From positions 62,001 to 126,000 of the forward strand of contig CP076546.1 of NCBI GenBank assembly GCA_018889975.1: a stretch of DNA of 64,000 nt, read 5' to 3'. The notes under the pieces were generated by a model. It did not search any database, was not told where the DNA came from, and worked only from the letters and a program-made list of their open reading frames with translations. Positions 52,525 to 62,407 of this stretch are shown here, in pieces; within the stretch, counting starts at the first letter, position 1; each line of letters starts with the position of its first letter. The position numbers were made by a program, and so were the translations under genes. The DNA is from Bacillus sp. NP157 (GTDB lineage Bacteria; Pseudomonadota; Gammaproteobacteria; Xanthomonadales; Rhodanobacteraceae).

Positions 52525-52544
52525 GGATGAGGGCCGATGGCGCG

Positions 52545-53102
52545 TCAGAGCGCCATCAGCTCCTTTTCCTTTTCCTTGACCACGTCATCCACTTCCTTGA
52601 CGTACTTGTCCGTCAGCTTCTGGATGTCGTCGTCGGCACGCTTCTTGTCGTCTTCCGTGATCGTCTTGTCCTTGAGCAGCTTGTCGATGTGCTGGATGGC
52701 ATCGCGACGCACGTTGCGGACGGCGATCTTGGCCTGCTCGCCTTCCTTCGACACGCTCTTGGCGAGCTCCTTGCGGCGCTCCTCGGTCGGCGGCGGGAAG
52801 TTCAGGCGGATGTCCATGCCCATCGTGGTCGGCGTGATGCCGAGGTCCGACGCCATGATGGCCTTCTCGATCGGGCCGATCATGGCCTTGTCGAACGGCT
52901 TCACGGAGAGCGAGCGCGCATCCGGCGTGGTCACGTTGGCGACCTGGGAGAGCGGCGTTTCCGAACCGTAGTACGGGACGCGGATGTTCTCGAGGATCGA
53001 GGGGTTGGCACGACCGGTGCGGATCGTCTTCAGGTCGTGGCGCAGCGATTCGATGCTCTTGCCCATGCGGGTCTCAGCATCTTTCTTGATGTCATTGATC
53101 AT
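52545..53102 (-). CDS. frr: Ribosome recycling factor
   Basis: 185 residues, the standard length. With EF-G it splits the ribosome after termination. Family text: 'RTGRANPSILENIRVPYYGS', 'PFDKAMIGPIEKAIMASDLG', 'IRLNFPPPTEERRKELAK', 'VRNVRRDAIQHI'. Lies after pyrH by 93 bp and before uppS by 20 bp. Confidence 0.97.
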   Translation of the reverse strand: MINDIKKDAETRMGKSIESLRHDLKTIRTGRANPSILENIRVPYYGSETPLSQVANVTTPDARSLSVKPFDKAMIGPIEKAIMASDLGITPTTMGMDIRLNFPPPTEERRKELAKSVSKEGEQAKIAVRNVRRDAIQHIDKLLKDKTITEDDKKRADDDIQKLTDKYVKEVDDVVKEKEKELMAL

Positions 53103-53195
53103 GGGCGATATTTCCGGTGAATCTGGTCAGCAGGCGAGTATAGCAAAGCGCGCGGTGTGGCCGTGCCGCACCGCGCCAGAGGCCGAATATGCAGG

Positions 53196-53918
53196 TTAGC
53201 CGGCGTCGACCAGCGTGCCGACGGGCTCGCCCTGCATGATCTTCATCAGGTTGCCCGGTGCGGTCATGTCGTAGATACGCAGGGGCAGCTTGTTTTCGCG
53301 GCAGAGGGCGATGGCGGCGGTATCCATGACTTCGAGGCGGCGCTCGATGACCTGGTTGTAGGTCAGGTGGTCGTAGCGGGTCGCATCCGGCACGCGCTTC
53401 GGGTCGGCGCTGTACACACCGTCGACCTTGGTTGCCTTCAGCAGCAGGTCCGCACCCACCTCGACGGCACGCAGCGCGGCGGCCGAATCGGTGGTGAAGA
53501 ACGGGTTGCCGATACCGGCGGCGAACAGGGCGACACGGCCCTTTTCGAGGTGGCGGATGGCGCGACGGCGGATGAAGTCTTCACAGACCTCGTTGATCTT
53601 GATGGCGCTCATGGTGCGGGCTTCGCCGCCGAGCTTTTCGATGGCGTCCTGCATGGCGAGGGCGTTCATGACCGTGGCCAGCATGCCCATGTGGTCGCCG
53701 GTGACGCGGTCCATGCCCGAGGCAGCCAGGCCGGCGCCGCGGAAGATGTTGCCGCCACCGATGACGACGCCGACCTGGACGCCTGCACCGATGACTTCGA
53801 GGATTTCTTTGGCGAGGCGGCCGATGACCTTGGGATCGATCCCATAGTCTTCGCTGCCCATGAGGGCTTCACCGGAGAGTTTGAGCAGGATGCGGCGGTG
53901 TTTCAGCGAGTTGCTCAT
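53196..53918 (-). CDS. pyrH: Uridylate kinase
   Basis: 240 residues from ATG 53918 ([20 protein letters not shown]). Phosphorylates UMP to UDP; a hexameric amino-acid-kinase-fold enzyme. '[20 protein letters not shown]', '[20 protein letters not shown]' and '[20 protein letters not shown]' are diagnostic. The longer reading upstream crosses the repeat region and is not supported. A TACAAT box at 53955-53960 may be its own -10 element, so it need not depend on the rpsB-tsf transcript, which ends at a terminator. Confidence 0.96.
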   Translation of the reverse strand: MSNSLKHRRILLKLSGEALMGSEDYGIDPKVIGRLAKEILEVIGAGVQVGVVIGGGNIFRGAGLAASGMDRVTGDHMGMLATVMNALAMQDAIEKLGGEARTMSAIKINEVCEDFIRRRAIRHLEKGRVALFAAGIGNPFFTTDSAAALRAVEVGADLLLKATKVDGVYSADPKRVPDATRYDHLTYNQVIERRLEVMDTAAIALCRENKLPLRIYDMTAPGNLMKIMQGEPVGTLVDAG

Positions 53919-53954
53919 GGGGTTTCTCCGAATTGTGTGGGGCAAAACGCGCGC

Positions 53955-53960
53955 ATTGTA
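53955..53960 (-). promoter_or_regulatory. Candidate -10 element for pyrH
   Basis: TACAAT on the minus strand, 37 bp before the start codon. No good -35 element is seen at the expected distance, so support is partial. The tsf terminator and repeats upstream make a separate pyrH promoter likely. Confidence 0.4.
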
Positions 53961-54044
53961 CCCCGAGGTGTTTATTACAGACACATTAAAAGCTGAGAGC
54001 GGGGGCTCGGCTTCGCCTTCGCCGAGAGCTGGGACTGGGGCGCG

Positions 54045-54138
54045 GGGGAGGCGTCGGCTGGCATTTTCGTCACTAAGTCCTCGTCCGGCCTTCGCCTCCC
54101 TGCGGAATCGTTCCGAAAACGCCACCCGACGCCTCCCC
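54045..54138 (+). repeat. Hairpin repeat 1: 38-nt core in the loop, locus-specific arms
   Basis: Arms 54045-54069 and 54114-54138 pair at 23 of 25 positions. The 44-nt loop contains the core at 54073-54110 (starts CTAAGTCCTCGTCCGGCC, ends CTGCGGAATCG). The identical core occurs inverted in the loop of the second hairpin. Confidence 0.8.
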
Positions 54139-54221
54139 ACCCCACGTCCCCGCAGCTTGTCGGAGTGCAGGCGCACAAGCTCTGGCTCTGGCTGTCCACA
54201 CCGGGACTGGGGGCGCTGGGT

Positions 54222-54315
54222 GGGGTGGGGGCGGGCGGTGTCCCTGGAGCGATTCCGCAGGGAGGCGAAGGCCGGACGAGGACTTAGCGATAGGGACACC
54301 GCCCACCCCCGCCCC
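54222..54315 (-). repeat. Hairpin repeat 2: same core inverted, different arms
   Basis: Arms 54222-54245 and 54292-54315 pair at 22 of 24 positions and are 13 bp perfect next to the loop (GGGCGGTGTCCCT / AGGGACACCGCCC). The 46-nt loop contains the core at 54250-54287, an exact reverse complement of 54073-54110. The arms share only a GGGG.GG.G..GG pattern with those of repeat 1. Confidence 0.8.
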
Positions 54316-54354
54316 GTGCCTCGCCGCCCGAGCGCTGGGCTCTGGCGCCAGGGC

Positions 54355-54385
54355 AAAAAAAAGGCCGCGATTGCTCGCGGCCTTT
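54355..54385 (-). terminator. Intrinsic terminator after tsf
   Basis: On the minus strand GGCCGCGA-GCAA-TCGCGGCC is followed by eight T. It lies about 20 bp after the tsf stop and ends the rpsB-tsf transcript. Confidence 0.92.
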
Positions 54386-54402
54386 CTTTTCGGGCGGGTG
54401 GC

Positions 54403-55281
54403 TTAGGCCAGGCCGGCCTGCTTCATGACTTCGGCAGCGAAGTCGTCGACCACCTTCTCGATGCCCTCGCCGACGGCGAGGCGCTCGACGGCGACGATCT
54501 CCGCGCCAGCCTTCTTGAGGGCCTCGGCAACGGTGATGTCGGTATCGATGACATACGACTGGCCCACGAGGGTCACGTCGGCAAGGATCTTGTTCACCTT
54601 GCCCGAGACGATCTTCTCGAGGATTTCAGCCGGCTTCTGCTTTTCCTTGTCCGACATCTTCGACAGCTCGATTTCCTTTTCCTTCTCAAGGAACTCGACC
54701 GGGACGTCTTCGACCTTGACGAACTTCGGGTTCATCGCGGCCACGTGCATGGCGATACCCCTGGCCAGCTCTTCCGAGCCACCCTTCAGGGCAACCAGCA
54801 CGCCGATGCGGCCGCTGTGCGAGTAGGCACCCAGCACGCCGTCGGTTTCGACCGTCGCCATGCGGCGGACTTCGAACTTCTCACCGATGGTGAGGGTCAG
54901 GGCCTTCGCAGCGTCTTCCACGGACACGTCGCCGAGCTTGGCAGCCTTCAGCGTCTCGATATCCTTGGCGCCCGACGAAAGGGCGACGCCAGCGACGTCC
55001 TTCGTGAACTGGATGAACTGCTCGTTGCGCGAAGAGAAGTCGGTCTCGCTGTTGACTTCGACCAGCACGCCCTTGCCACCGTTGGTGGCGACGGCGACGA
55101 GGCCCTCGGCAGCCACGCGGTCAGCCTTCTTGTCGGCCTTGGCCATGCCGTTCTTGCGCAGCCATTCCATCGCCGCTTCGATATCGCCATTGTTTTCGAC
55201 GAGTGCCTTCTTGCACTCCATCATGCCGACGCCCGAACGCTCGCGCAGGTCCTTGACGAGGCTTGCGGTGATCTCAGCCAT
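54403..55281 (-). CDS. tsf: Elongation factor Ts
   Basis: 292 residues, normal length. Nucleotide exchange factor of EF-Tu. N-terminal UBA-like domain '[20 protein letters not shown]', then the core '[20 protein letters not shown]' with the TDF motif that inserts into EF-Tu. 87 bp after rpsB, with which it is co-transcribed; its own terminator follows. Confidence 0.97.
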   Translation of the reverse strand: MAEITASLVKDLRERSGVGMMECKKALVENNGDIEAAMEWLRKNGMAKADKKADRVAAEGLVAVATNGGKGVLVEVNSETDFSSRNEQFIQFTKDVAGVALSSGAKDIETLKAAKLGDVSVEDAAKALTLTIGEKFEVRRMATVETDGVLGAYSHSGRIGVLVALKGGSEELARGIAMHVAAMNPKFVKVEDVPVEFLEKEKEIELSKMSDKEKQKPAEILEKIVSGKVNKILADVTLVGQSYVIDTDITVAEALKKAGAEIVAVERLAVGEGIEKVVDDFAAEVMKQAGLA

Positions 55282-55368
55282 GGTAATTCCTCAATGGTTT
55301 TGGTGGGTGCCGCGGCCAGGTTGCCGCGGCACCGGTGAAACGGAAGAGCGTGTTACGGGGTGGGGCGC

Positions 55369-56226
55369 TTACGCGCGGCCACGACCACCGTCACGGCCGC
55401 CTTCGCGACGCGGGGCACCCTTCTTGGCCGGGCCGCGGTCGTTGCGACGCTCGCCACGCGGGGCTTCGTCCTTGGCGACCGGGTTGCCGGCTTCGTCCAT
55501 TTCCACGAACTCGTTGGCATCGCCGCGGGCGGCGTGCTGCGGAGCGGCGGCCTTGCCTTCCAGGATCGAGTCGGCGGCGGCGCGTGCGTAGAGCTGGATG
55601 GCGCGGATGGCGTCGTCGTTACCCGGGATGGCGTAGTCGACGAGGGCCGGGTCATAGTTGGTATCGACGACGGCGACGACCGGGATGCCGAGCTTGCGGG
55701 CTTCCTGCACGGCGATGTCTTCGTGGCCGATGTCCACGATGAACAGCGCGTCCGGCAGGCGGTTCATGTCCTTGATGCCGCCCAGCGAGTTCTGCAGCTT
55801 GTCGCGCTCGCGGCGGCGGGCCAGCACTTCGTGCTTGACCAGCTTCTCGAACGAACCGTCGGTTTCGGCGGCTTCGAGTTCCTTCAGGCGGGCAACCGAC
55901 TGCTTCACGGTGCGGAAGTTGGTCAGCATGCCGCCGAGCCAGCGGGCGGTGACGAACGGCTGGTTCGCGCGGCCGGCTTCTTCAGCCAGGGCTTCGCGGG
56001 CCGAACGCTTGGTGCCGACGAACAGGATGGTGCCGCCCTTCTGGGCCAGGCCCGAGAGGAAGTTCATCGCGTCGTTGAAGAGCGGAAGGGTCTTCTCGAG
56101 GTTGATGATGTGGATCTTGCCGCGGGCGCCGAAGATGTACGGAGCCATCTTGGGGTTCCAGTAACGGGTCTGGTGGCCGAAATGGACGCCGGCTTCCAGC
56201 ATCTCGCGCATGGTGACTTGTGCCAT
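55369..56226 (-). CDS. rpsB: 30S ribosomal protein S2 with extended C-terminal tail
   Basis: 285 residues from ATG 56226 ([20 protein letters not shown]). Ribosomal text '[20 protein letters not shown]', '[20 protein letters not shown]' and '[20 protein letters not shown]' is standard. After about residue 235 an extra tail rich in Arg, Gly, Lys and acidic residues follows ('[20 protein letters not shown]'), making it some 40 residues longer than E. coli S2. A promoter is visible at 56492-56520. Confidence 0.97.
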   Translation of the reverse strand: MAQVTMREMLEAGVHFGHQTRYWNPKMAPYIFGARGKIHIINLEKTLPLFNDAMNFLSGLAQKGGTILFVGTKRSAREALAEEAGRANQPFVTARWLGGMLTNFRTVKQSVARLKELEAAETDGSFEKLVKHEVLARRRERDKLQNSLGGIKDMNRLPDALFIVDIGHEDIAVQEARKLGIPVVAVVDTNYDPALVDYAIPGNDDAIRAIQLYARAAADSILEGKAAAPQHAARGDANEFVEMDEAGNPVAKDEAPRGERRNDRGPAKKGAPRREGGRDGGRGRA

Positions 56227-56607
56227 GGAATACTCCTGGGCGAACCGCACCGGGGCGGTTCTATGGGGGTTGGGACCTCCACGCATCCCCGGCTTCGACC
56301 CTGTCCTTGCCGCGGAGCCTTTCGCTCGTCGTCGGCGGGACAAGGCACCCCGAAGGCGGTGCCGATGCGTGTGTGGCGTTAAAAGCGATGGCTAGGCCGG
56401 GCCAATGGTGGCGCCGTGCGGTTACAATCGCGCTTCGATTTCGCCGCCGTGGCCACGTTAAAGTGGCTTCGCCGGACAGCAAAACTCGCTAATTGTAGCC
56501 TTCGGCTCCGTCCTCCGCAAGCGCGGGGGTGGAAAACCGGCAGGGGTGCCGCCACGTGGGTGGAAGGCCCATCCCCCTGAGGGCAAAGGAAAAAGAGAGA
56601 GACCACC
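56227..56607. other. Divergent gap between rpsB and map
   Basis: 381 bp. Towards rpsB it holds a long untranslated leader, in which S2 or S2-EF-Ts autoregulation could act (known in E. coli, structure not verified here). The rpsB promoter lies at 56492-56520. The map side has AAAGGAAAAAGAGAGA just before the map start. A plus-strand TACAAT at 56423-56428 has no good -35 partner. Confidence 0.7.
56492..56520 (-). promoter_or_regulatory. Sigma-70-type promoter for rpsB-tsf
   Basis: On the minus strand TTGCGG (56520-56515), a 17-bp spacer, and TACAAT (56497-56492). It is about 265 bp before the rpsB start, leaving a long leader. Confidence 0.55.
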
Positions 56608-57375
56608 ATGGCAGTCGTACCCAAGACCCCCGAAGAGATCCAGTCCATGCGCGAGGCCGGCCGGCTGGCCGCCGAGGTGCTGGCCATGCTCGTGCCGCAC
56701 GTGAAGCCGGGCGTGACCACCGAGGAACTGGACCGCCTGGCCCACGACCACATCGTGAACGTGCAGAAGGCCATCCCGGCCAACGTCGGCTACCGGGGCT
56801 TCCCGAAAACCGTGTGCACGTCGGTCAACCACGTGATCTGCCACGGCATCCCGACCGAGACCAAGGTCCTGAAGGACGGCGACATCGTCAATATCGACGT
56901 CACCGTGATCAAGGACGGCTGGCACGGCGATACCAGCCGCATGTACTTCGTCGGCACCCCGAGCGTGCTGGCGAAGCGCCTGGTCGACACGACCTTCGAG
57001 GCCATGATGAAGGGCATCGAGGCGGTGAAGCCGGGTGCGACCCTTGGCGACGTGGGCGCGGCGATCCAGAAGCACGCCGAAGCCGCCGGTTTCTCGGTGG
57101 TCCGCGAGTACTGCGGCCACGGCATCGGCAAGGTCTACCACGACGAGCCCCAGGTGCTGCATTACGGCCGCCAGGGCACCGGCATGGAGCTGAAGGCCGG
57201 CATGACCTTCACCGTCGAGCCGATGATCAACGCCGGCAAGCCGCAGACCAAGTCGCTGCCGGACGGCTGGACGGTGGTGACCAAGGACCACTCCCTGTCG
57301 GCGCAGTGGGAGCACACGGTGGCAGTGACCGAGGATGGTTTCGAGATCCTCACCCCGTGGCCGGATGCTGCCTGA
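56608..57375 (+). CDS. map: Methionine aminopeptidase, type I
   Basis: 255 residues. Removes the initiator Met. All metal ligands are in place, with E. coli numbering: Asp97, Asp108, His171, Glu204, Glu235, plus His79 and His178. GAGAGA precedes the ATG. It is divergent from rpsB and followed by glnD after 65 bp, as in E. coli. Confidence 0.97.
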   Translation: MAVVPKTPEEIQSMREAGRLAAEVLAMLVPHVKPGVTTEELDRLAHDHIVNVQKAIPANVGYRGFPKTVCTSVNHVICHGIPTETKVLKDGDIVNIDVTVIKDGWHGDTSRMYFVGTPSVLAKRLVDTTFEAMMKGIEAVKPGATLGDVGAAIQKHAEAAGFSVVREYCGHGIGKVYHDEPQVLHYGRQGTGMELKAGMTFTVEPMINAGKPQTKSLPDGWTVVTKDHSLSAQWEHTVAVTEDGFEILTPWPDAA

Positions 57376-57440
57376 CGATGTGAGCGCCCGGGGCCATCGC
57401 CCCGGGCGTGCGTGACCGTTCCTGACCCGAGGGCCCCGAC

Positions 57441-60098
57441 GTGACGCTGCCTCCGCTTCCACGCCTGCCCGCCGTAGTTCCCCGCTCGGGCGTGTCGCCC
57501 GAAGCCCGGCGCTCGCTCCGCCAGTTGCTGGGCGACGCCGACCGTGCGCTCACCGTCGCCTTCCGTGACGGCGAGGATGCTCCCGCCCTGGCCCGTCGAC
57601 GGGCCGAGATCGTCGAGCGCGTCGTGGTCCATGCCTGGGGCGCCTGCCTGGGCGACATGGCCGCCGCCGCGCTGTTCGCCGTCGGCGGCTTCGGCCGCGG
57701 CATGTTGTTCCCCTGTTCGGACGTCGACCTGCTGGCCATGGTCGGCGAGAGCTCGCCTCCGCTGTACCGCGCACTCGAGAATTTCTTCGGCTGCCTGTGG
57801 GACATCGGCCTGAAACCGGGCCATGCCGTGCGCACCGTGGAGCAATGCCGTGAACTGGCCGCCCGCGACGCCAGCGTGTTCACCAGCCTGCTCGATGGCC
57901 GCCGGCTGGCCGGCTGGCCGATCCTGGCCAACGAATTGCGCGGCATCCTCGACGATCCGGCGCTGTGGCCGCCACGCGAATACCTCGCGGCGCGCCTGGC
58001 CGAGCGCGATGCCCGCCACGCCCGCTACGACGACACCGCGCAGAACCTCGAGCCGAACCTGAAGGACGGCCCGGGTGGCCTGCGCACGCTGGACGCCCTG
58101 CGCTGGCTGGGCCGGCGCCTGGCCAACGCGCCGGAGTTCGACGCCATGGTCGCCGAAGGCCTGCTCGAACCGGTGGAAGCAGCGAAGCTGGCCAAGGCGG
58201 AAGAGACCCTGCGTCGCTATCGTTACGCGCTGCACCTGGAGGCCGGCCGCGCCGAGGAGCGGCTGCTGTTCGACTACCAGCGCGCCCTGGCCATGCGGCT
58301 GGGCTTCGAGGACGAGCACGCGAAGAACCTCGGCGTCGAACAGTTCATGCAGGGCTATTACCGCGCCGCCACGCAGATCGAGCGTTCCGGTACGCAGCTG
58401 GTCGAGCGCTTCGAGGAAATGCTCGACCCGTCGACCGAGCCGCAGGCGATCGGCAGCGATTACGTCCGCTACGGTTCACGCATCGCCCTGCGCAATCCGC
58501 ACCTGTTCGCGCGCCGGCCGGCGGCCCTGGTCGAAATCTTCATCGCCCGCCTGGACGAGCCGGGCATCACCGGCTTCACCGCGGAGACGATGCGCCGGAT
58601 CCAGCACGCGGTGTCGCTGCATGGCGAAGGCCTTGCCGACGACCAGGCCGTGCTCGACGCCTTCCTTGCCCTGCTGCGCCGTGGTGCGCCCGCGGTCGAG
58701 GCGCTGTGGCGGATGAATCGGCATGGCTTGCTTGCCGCGATCCTGCCGGCGTTCGGCAAGGTGGTCGGGCGCATGCAGTACGACCTGTTCCATGTGTATA
58801 CGGTCGACGAACACACCCTACGCGTGCTGCGCAACGTCGCCCGCTTCGCCGATCCGGCGGCACGCCGCGAATTCCCGGTGGGCTGCGAGATCTGGCCGCA
58901 CATCGAGCGTCCCGAACTGATGTTGCTGGCCGCGCTGTTCCACGACATCGCCAAGGGCCGCGGCGGCGACCATTCCGCGCTGGGCGAAGAAGATGCGCGC
59001 GCGTTCTGCACGCGGCTCGGCCTGCCCGACGACCAGGTCGAACTGGTCGCGTGGCTGGTCCGCCAGCACCTGCTGATGAGCACGACCGCACAGCGCCAGG
59101 ACATTACCGATCCCGACGTGGTCCATCGCTTCGCCAGCGTCGTCGGCGACTGGGAACACCTGGACCATCTGTACCTGCTGACCATCGCCGACATCATCGG
59201 CACCAGCCCCAAGCTGTGGAACGCGTGGAAAGACCGGCTGCTCGCCGACCTCTACACGGCGACGCGTTTCGCCCTGCGCAGCGATGTCAGCCACGCCAGC
59301 ATGGCCGGGTCGCGGGTGCGCGAATGCCGCGAACGCGCGCTGTCGATGCTGGTCGCCGAACACCTCGCCGCGGACGACATCGCGAAGGTATGGGCCGACT
59401 TCCCCGACCTGAGCTTCCTGCGCCATCGCCCCGAGCAGATCGCATGGCAGACTGCCGCGATCCTGCGTGAAGGCGGCTCCGGGCCGCTGGTGGAAGTGCA
59501 TCCGTTCTCGGTGCGCGGCAGTACCGAGCTGTTCGTTTACGCGCCCGATCGCGATGGACTGTTCGCCACCGTCACCGCCGTGCTCGATCGCCTGCGTTTC
59601 TCGGTGGTGGAGGCACGCATCCTGGTGTCGAACACCGGCATGGCCCTGGATACGTTCCTGTTGCTCGAATCGGATTCGCAGGCCCCGGCCTCGTTGCAGC
59701 GGTCCGAGGAACTGCGCGGGCGCATGATGCGTGCCGTCGCGCATCCGGAAGGGCACAGCGCGCCGAAGCGTGGCATCTCGCGCCACCTGCGGCATTTCCA
59801 GATGGCACCGCGTGTCGCCTTCAGCGCCGTCGGCGAGCGTACCCAGCTTTCGCTGGTCTGCACCGATCGCCCGGGCCTTCTCGCCGCCGTGGCCCAGGCG
59901 CTGGCCGAAGCGGGGGTGCGCGTGCATGATGCGCGTATCGCCACGTTCGGCGAGCGCGTCGAAGATTTCTTCCAGCTCACCGATCGCAGCAACGCGCCAC
60001 TGTCACCCGAACGCCAGGAACACCTGCGCGAGTGCCTGCTGCGCCACATCGGTTTCGAAACCCCCAGGACTTCCCTTGATGCAAATGCAAACGCTTGA
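57441..60098 (+). CDS. glnD: [Protein-PII] uridylyltransferase/uridylyl-removing enzyme
   Basis: 885 residues. Senses glutamine and sets the uridylylation of PII. Nucleotidyltransferase domain with GGFGRG at 82-87 and Asp94/Asp96 in SDVDLL; an HD domain with [17 protein letters not shown] near 495; two ACT domains at the C-terminus ('[20 protein letters not shown]' and '[20 protein letters not shown]'). Its end overlaps the dapD start by 20 bp. Confidence 0.96.
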   Translation: MTLPPLPRLPAVVPRSGVSPEARRSLRQLLGDADRALTVAFRDGEDAPALARRRAEIVERVVVHAWGACLGDMAAAALFAVGGFGRGMLFPCSDVDLLAMVGESSPPLYRALENFFGCLWDIGLKPGHAVRTVEQCRELAARDASVFTSLLDGRRLAGWPILANELRGILDDPALWPPREYLAARLAERDARHARYDDTAQNLEPNLKDGPGGLRTLDALRWLGRRLANAPEFDAMVAEGLLEPVEAAKLAKAEETLRRYRYALHLEAGRAEERLLFDYQRALAMRLGFEDEHAKNLGVEQFMQGYYRAATQIERSGTQLVERFEEMLDPSTEPQAIGSDYVRYGSRIALRNPHLFARRPAALVEIFIARLDEPGITGFTAETMRRIQHAVSLHGEGLADDQAVLDAFLALLRRGAPAVEALWRMNRHGLLAAILPAFGKVVGRMQYDLFHVYTVDEHTLRVLRNVARFADPAARREFPVGCEIWPHIERPELMLLAALFHDIAKGRGGDHSALGEEDARAFCTRLGLPDDQVELVAWLVRQHLLMSTTAQRQDITDPDVVHRFASVVGDWEHLDHLYLLTIADIIGTSPKLWNAWKDRLLADLYTATRFALRSDVSHASMAGSRVRECRERALSMLVAEHLAADDIAKVWADFPDLSFLRHRPEQIAWQTAAILREGGSGPLVEVHPFSVRGSTELFVYAPDRDGLFATVTAVLDRLRFSVVEARILVSNTGMALDTFLLLESDSQAPASLQRSEELRGRMMRAVAHPEGHSAPKRGISRHLRHFQMAPRVAFSAVGERTQLSLVCTDRPGLLAAVAQALAEAGVRVHDARIATFGERVEDFFQLTDRSNAPLSPERQEHLRECLLRHIGFETPRTSLDANANA

Positions 60099-60912
60099 AT
60101 CCGTCATCGACAACGCCTTCGAGCGCCGCGCGGACCTGACCCAGACCGAGATCGAAGGCGGCCTGCGCGATACCGTCGACCAAGTGCTCGACCTGCTTGA
60201 ATCGGGCGAGCGCCGCGTGGCCGAGCCCGACGGCAACGGCGGCTGGAAGGTCAACCAGTGGCTGAAGAAGGCCGTGCTGCTTTACTTCCGCATGAACGGT
60301 AACCGCGTGATGGACGGTGGCCCGTCCAGCGCGTTCGACAAGGTGCCGCTGCGCTTCACCGACGGCGACGCCACCGAATACGCGAACCTTGGCGCACGCG
60401 TGGTTCCCGGTGCCCTGGTTCGCCGCGGCGCGCACATCGCGAAAGACGCCGTGCTGATGCCCAGCTACACCAACATCGGTGCCTACGTCGGCGCCGGCAG
60501 CATGGTCGATACGTGGGCCACGGTCGGTTCCTGCGCGCAGATCGGCGCGGGCGTGCACCTGTCCGGCGGCGTCGGCATCGGTGGCGTGCTCGAGCCGCTG
60601 CAGGCGGGCCCGACGATCATCGAGGACAACTGCTTCATCGGCGCGCGGTCGGAAGTCGTCGAAGGCGTGGTCGTGGAAAAGGGCTCGGTCATCGGCATGG
60701 GCGTGTTCCTCGGCCAGTCCACCCGCATCTACAACCGTGCCACCGGCGAGGTCAGCTATGGCCGCGTGCCGGCGGGCAGCGTCGTCGTCGCGGGCAGCCT
60801 GCCAGCGAAGGACGGTAGCCACAGCCTGTATGCCGCGATCATCGTGAAGCAGGTCGACGAGAAGACCCGCTCGAAGACCGGTATCAACGAACTCCTGCGC
60901 AGCGGGGAGTAA
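60079..60912 (+). CDS. dapD: Tetrahydrodipicolinate N-succinyltransferase
   Basis: 277 residues from ATG 60079 ([20 protein letters not shown]); an ATG at 60085 is also possible. Hexapeptide-repeat enzyme of the succinylase branch to diaminopimelate and lysine. '[20 protein letters not shown]', '[20 protein letters not shown]' and '[20 protein letters not shown]' are family text. The longer frame to 59731 overlaps glnD and is rejected. Order map-glnD-dapD as in E. coli. Confidence 0.96.
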   Translation: MQMQTLESVIDNAFERRADLTQTEIEGGLRDTVDQVLDLLESGERRVAEPDGNGGWKVNQWLKKAVLLYFRMNGNRVMDGGPSSAFDKVPLRFTDGDATEYANLGARVVPGALVRRGAHIAKDAVLMPSYTNIGAYVGAGSMVDTWATVGSCAQIGAGVHLSGGVGIGGVLEPLQAGPTIIEDNCFIGARSEVVEGVVVEKGSVIGMGVFLGQSTRIYNRATGEVSYGRVPAGSVVVAGSLPAKDGSHSLYAAIIVKQVDEKTRSKTGINELLRSGE

Positions 60913-60916
60913 GGCC

Positions 60917-61270
60917 ATGGCGGTCACGCTCTACGGCTTGCCCAACTGCGACACCTGCAAGAAGGCGCGCAACTGGCTCGATCGCTTCGGCGTCGAGCAT
61001 GTGTTCGTCGACTACCGTGCCAATCCGGTGCCCGCGGCCACGCTCAAGGCGTGGTCGGAGCAGGTCGGCGGCTGGGAGAAACTGGTCAACAAGGCGTCCA
61101 CCACGTGGCGCACGCTGTTGCCGCAGCGCAAGGACCCGCGCAGCGACCCCGAGTGGACCCTGCTGCTGAAGGAGTATCCGGCGCTGGTGAAGCGCCCGGT
61201 GCTGGTCGATGGCGACAGCGTCAGCGTCGGCTTTACCGACAACGCCTTCAAGAAGCGCTTCGGTAAGTAG
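60917..61270 (+). CDS. ArsC/Spx-family thioredoxin-fold protein (YffB-like)
   Basis: 117 residues. Thioredoxin-fold protein with Cys11 and Cys14 (LPNCDTCKKA) and the KRPVLVDG motif near the end. It resembles E. coli YffB, which is also encoded directly before dapE; YffB shows glutathione-dependent reductase features and its role is unclear. 4 bp after dapD and 6 bp before dapE. Confidence 0.9.
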   Translation: MAVTLYGLPNCDTCKKARNWLDRFGVEHVFVDYRANPVPAATLKAWSEQVGGWEKLVNKASTTWRTLLPQRKDPRSDPEWTLLLKEYPALVKRPVLVDGDSVSVGFTDNAFKKRFGK

Positions 61271-61276
61271 GCCGCC

Positions 61277-62407
61277 ATGTCCGACGTCCTCGCGCTGACC
61301 CGTGACCTGATTTCCCGCCGTTCGGTTACCCCGGATGATGCGGGTTGCCTGCCGCTGATCGCCACGCGCCTGGCGGCACTGGGCTTTCGCATCGAACACC
61401 TGCGCTTCGGCGACGTCGACAACCTGTGGGCGACGCATGGTTCGTCCGGTCCGGTGCTCGCCTTCCTCGGCCACACCGACGTGGTGCCGAGCGGGCCCGA
61501 AGAGCATTGGGCGTCGCCGCCGTTCGTGCCGACCGAGCGCGAAGGCTTGCTGTATGGCCGTGGTGCGGCGGACATGAAGGGCTCGGTGGCGGCGATGGTG
61601 GTCGCGTTGGAGCGCTTCGTGGGCGGACATCCCGACCATGCGGGGACGGTCGGCCTTTTGTTGACCTCCGATGAGGAAGGCGTGGCGCTGCATGGCGTGC
61701 GCGAAGTGGTGGACTATTTCGACGCGGTCGGCCAGCGCATCGATTACTGCGTGGTGGGCGAGCCGTCGGCGAAGGCCGTGCTGGGTGACCTTATTCGCGT
61801 GGGACGGCGCGGCTCGCTGTCGGGTACGCTGACCGTGCACGGCGTGCAGGGCCACGTCGCCTACCCGGAGAAGGCAAAGAATCCCATCCATGCCTTTGCA
61901 CCGGCGCTGGCCGCACTGGCTGCCGAGCGCTGGGATGAAGGCAATGCGGATTTCCCGCCGACCTCGTTCCAGGTGTCGAACATCAACGCGGGCACGGGCG
62001 CGAACAACGTCATTCCCGGCGAACTCGTCGCGCTGGTGAACTTCCGCTTCTCCACCGCGAGCACCGCGGATGGCCTGCGTGAGCGTGCCGAGGCGATCCT
62101 GCGCGCGCACGGCGTCGACTTCCACATCGACTGGCATCTGTCCGGCCACCCGTTCCTGGCCACGCCCGGTGGACGCCTGCGCGACGTCGTGGCCGGGGTC
62201 TGCCGGGATCTTTGCGACATCGACCCGGAACAGAGCACCGGTGGCGGCACCAGCGATGGCCGCTTCATCGCCCCGATGGGCGCGGAAGTGATCGAGCTCG
62301 GCCCGGTGAACGCGACGATCCACAAGGTCGACGAGTGCGTCTCCGTGGCCGACCTGGAACGCCTGCCAGACCTATACGCAGCAATCTGCGAACGCATGTT
62401 TTCATAG
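61277..62407 (+). CDS. dapE: Succinyl-diaminopimelate desuccinylase
   Basis: 376 residues, E. coli length. Two-zinc M20 hydrolase; His66 and Asp68 in [11 protein letters not shown], Asp99 in [10 protein letters not shown], and Glu133-Glu134 in [10 protein letters not shown]. Completes the succinylase route with DapD. The stop overlaps the convergent acylase gene by 6 bp. Confidence 0.96.
   Translation: MSDVLALTRDLISRRSVTPDDAGCLPLIATRLAALGFRIEHLRFGDVDNLWATHGSSGPVLAFLGHTDVVPSGPEEHWASPPFVPTEREGLLYGRGAADMKGSVAAMVVALERFVGGHPDHAGTVGLLLTSDEEGVALHGVREVVDYFDAVGQRIDYCVVGEPSAKAVLGDLIRVGRRGSLSGTLTVHGVQGHVAYPEKAKNPIHAFAPALAALAAERWDEGNADFPPTSFQVSNINAGTGANNVIPGELVALVNFRFSTASTADGLRERAEAILRAHGVDFHIDWHLSGHPFLATPGGRLRDVVAGVCRDLCDIDPEQSTGGGTSDGRFIAPMGAEVIELGPVNATIHKVDECVSVADLERLPDLYAAICERMFS

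Larger units (their letters stand above)
53919..54402. other. Repeat-bearing gap between pyrH and tsf
   Basis: 484 bp without a gene. From the pyrH side it holds the probable pyrH promoter, a small hairpin (CTCGGC...GCCGAG, 54006-54026), two long hairpin repeats with the same core (54045-54138 and 54222-54315), and the tsf terminator. Confidence 0.8.
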
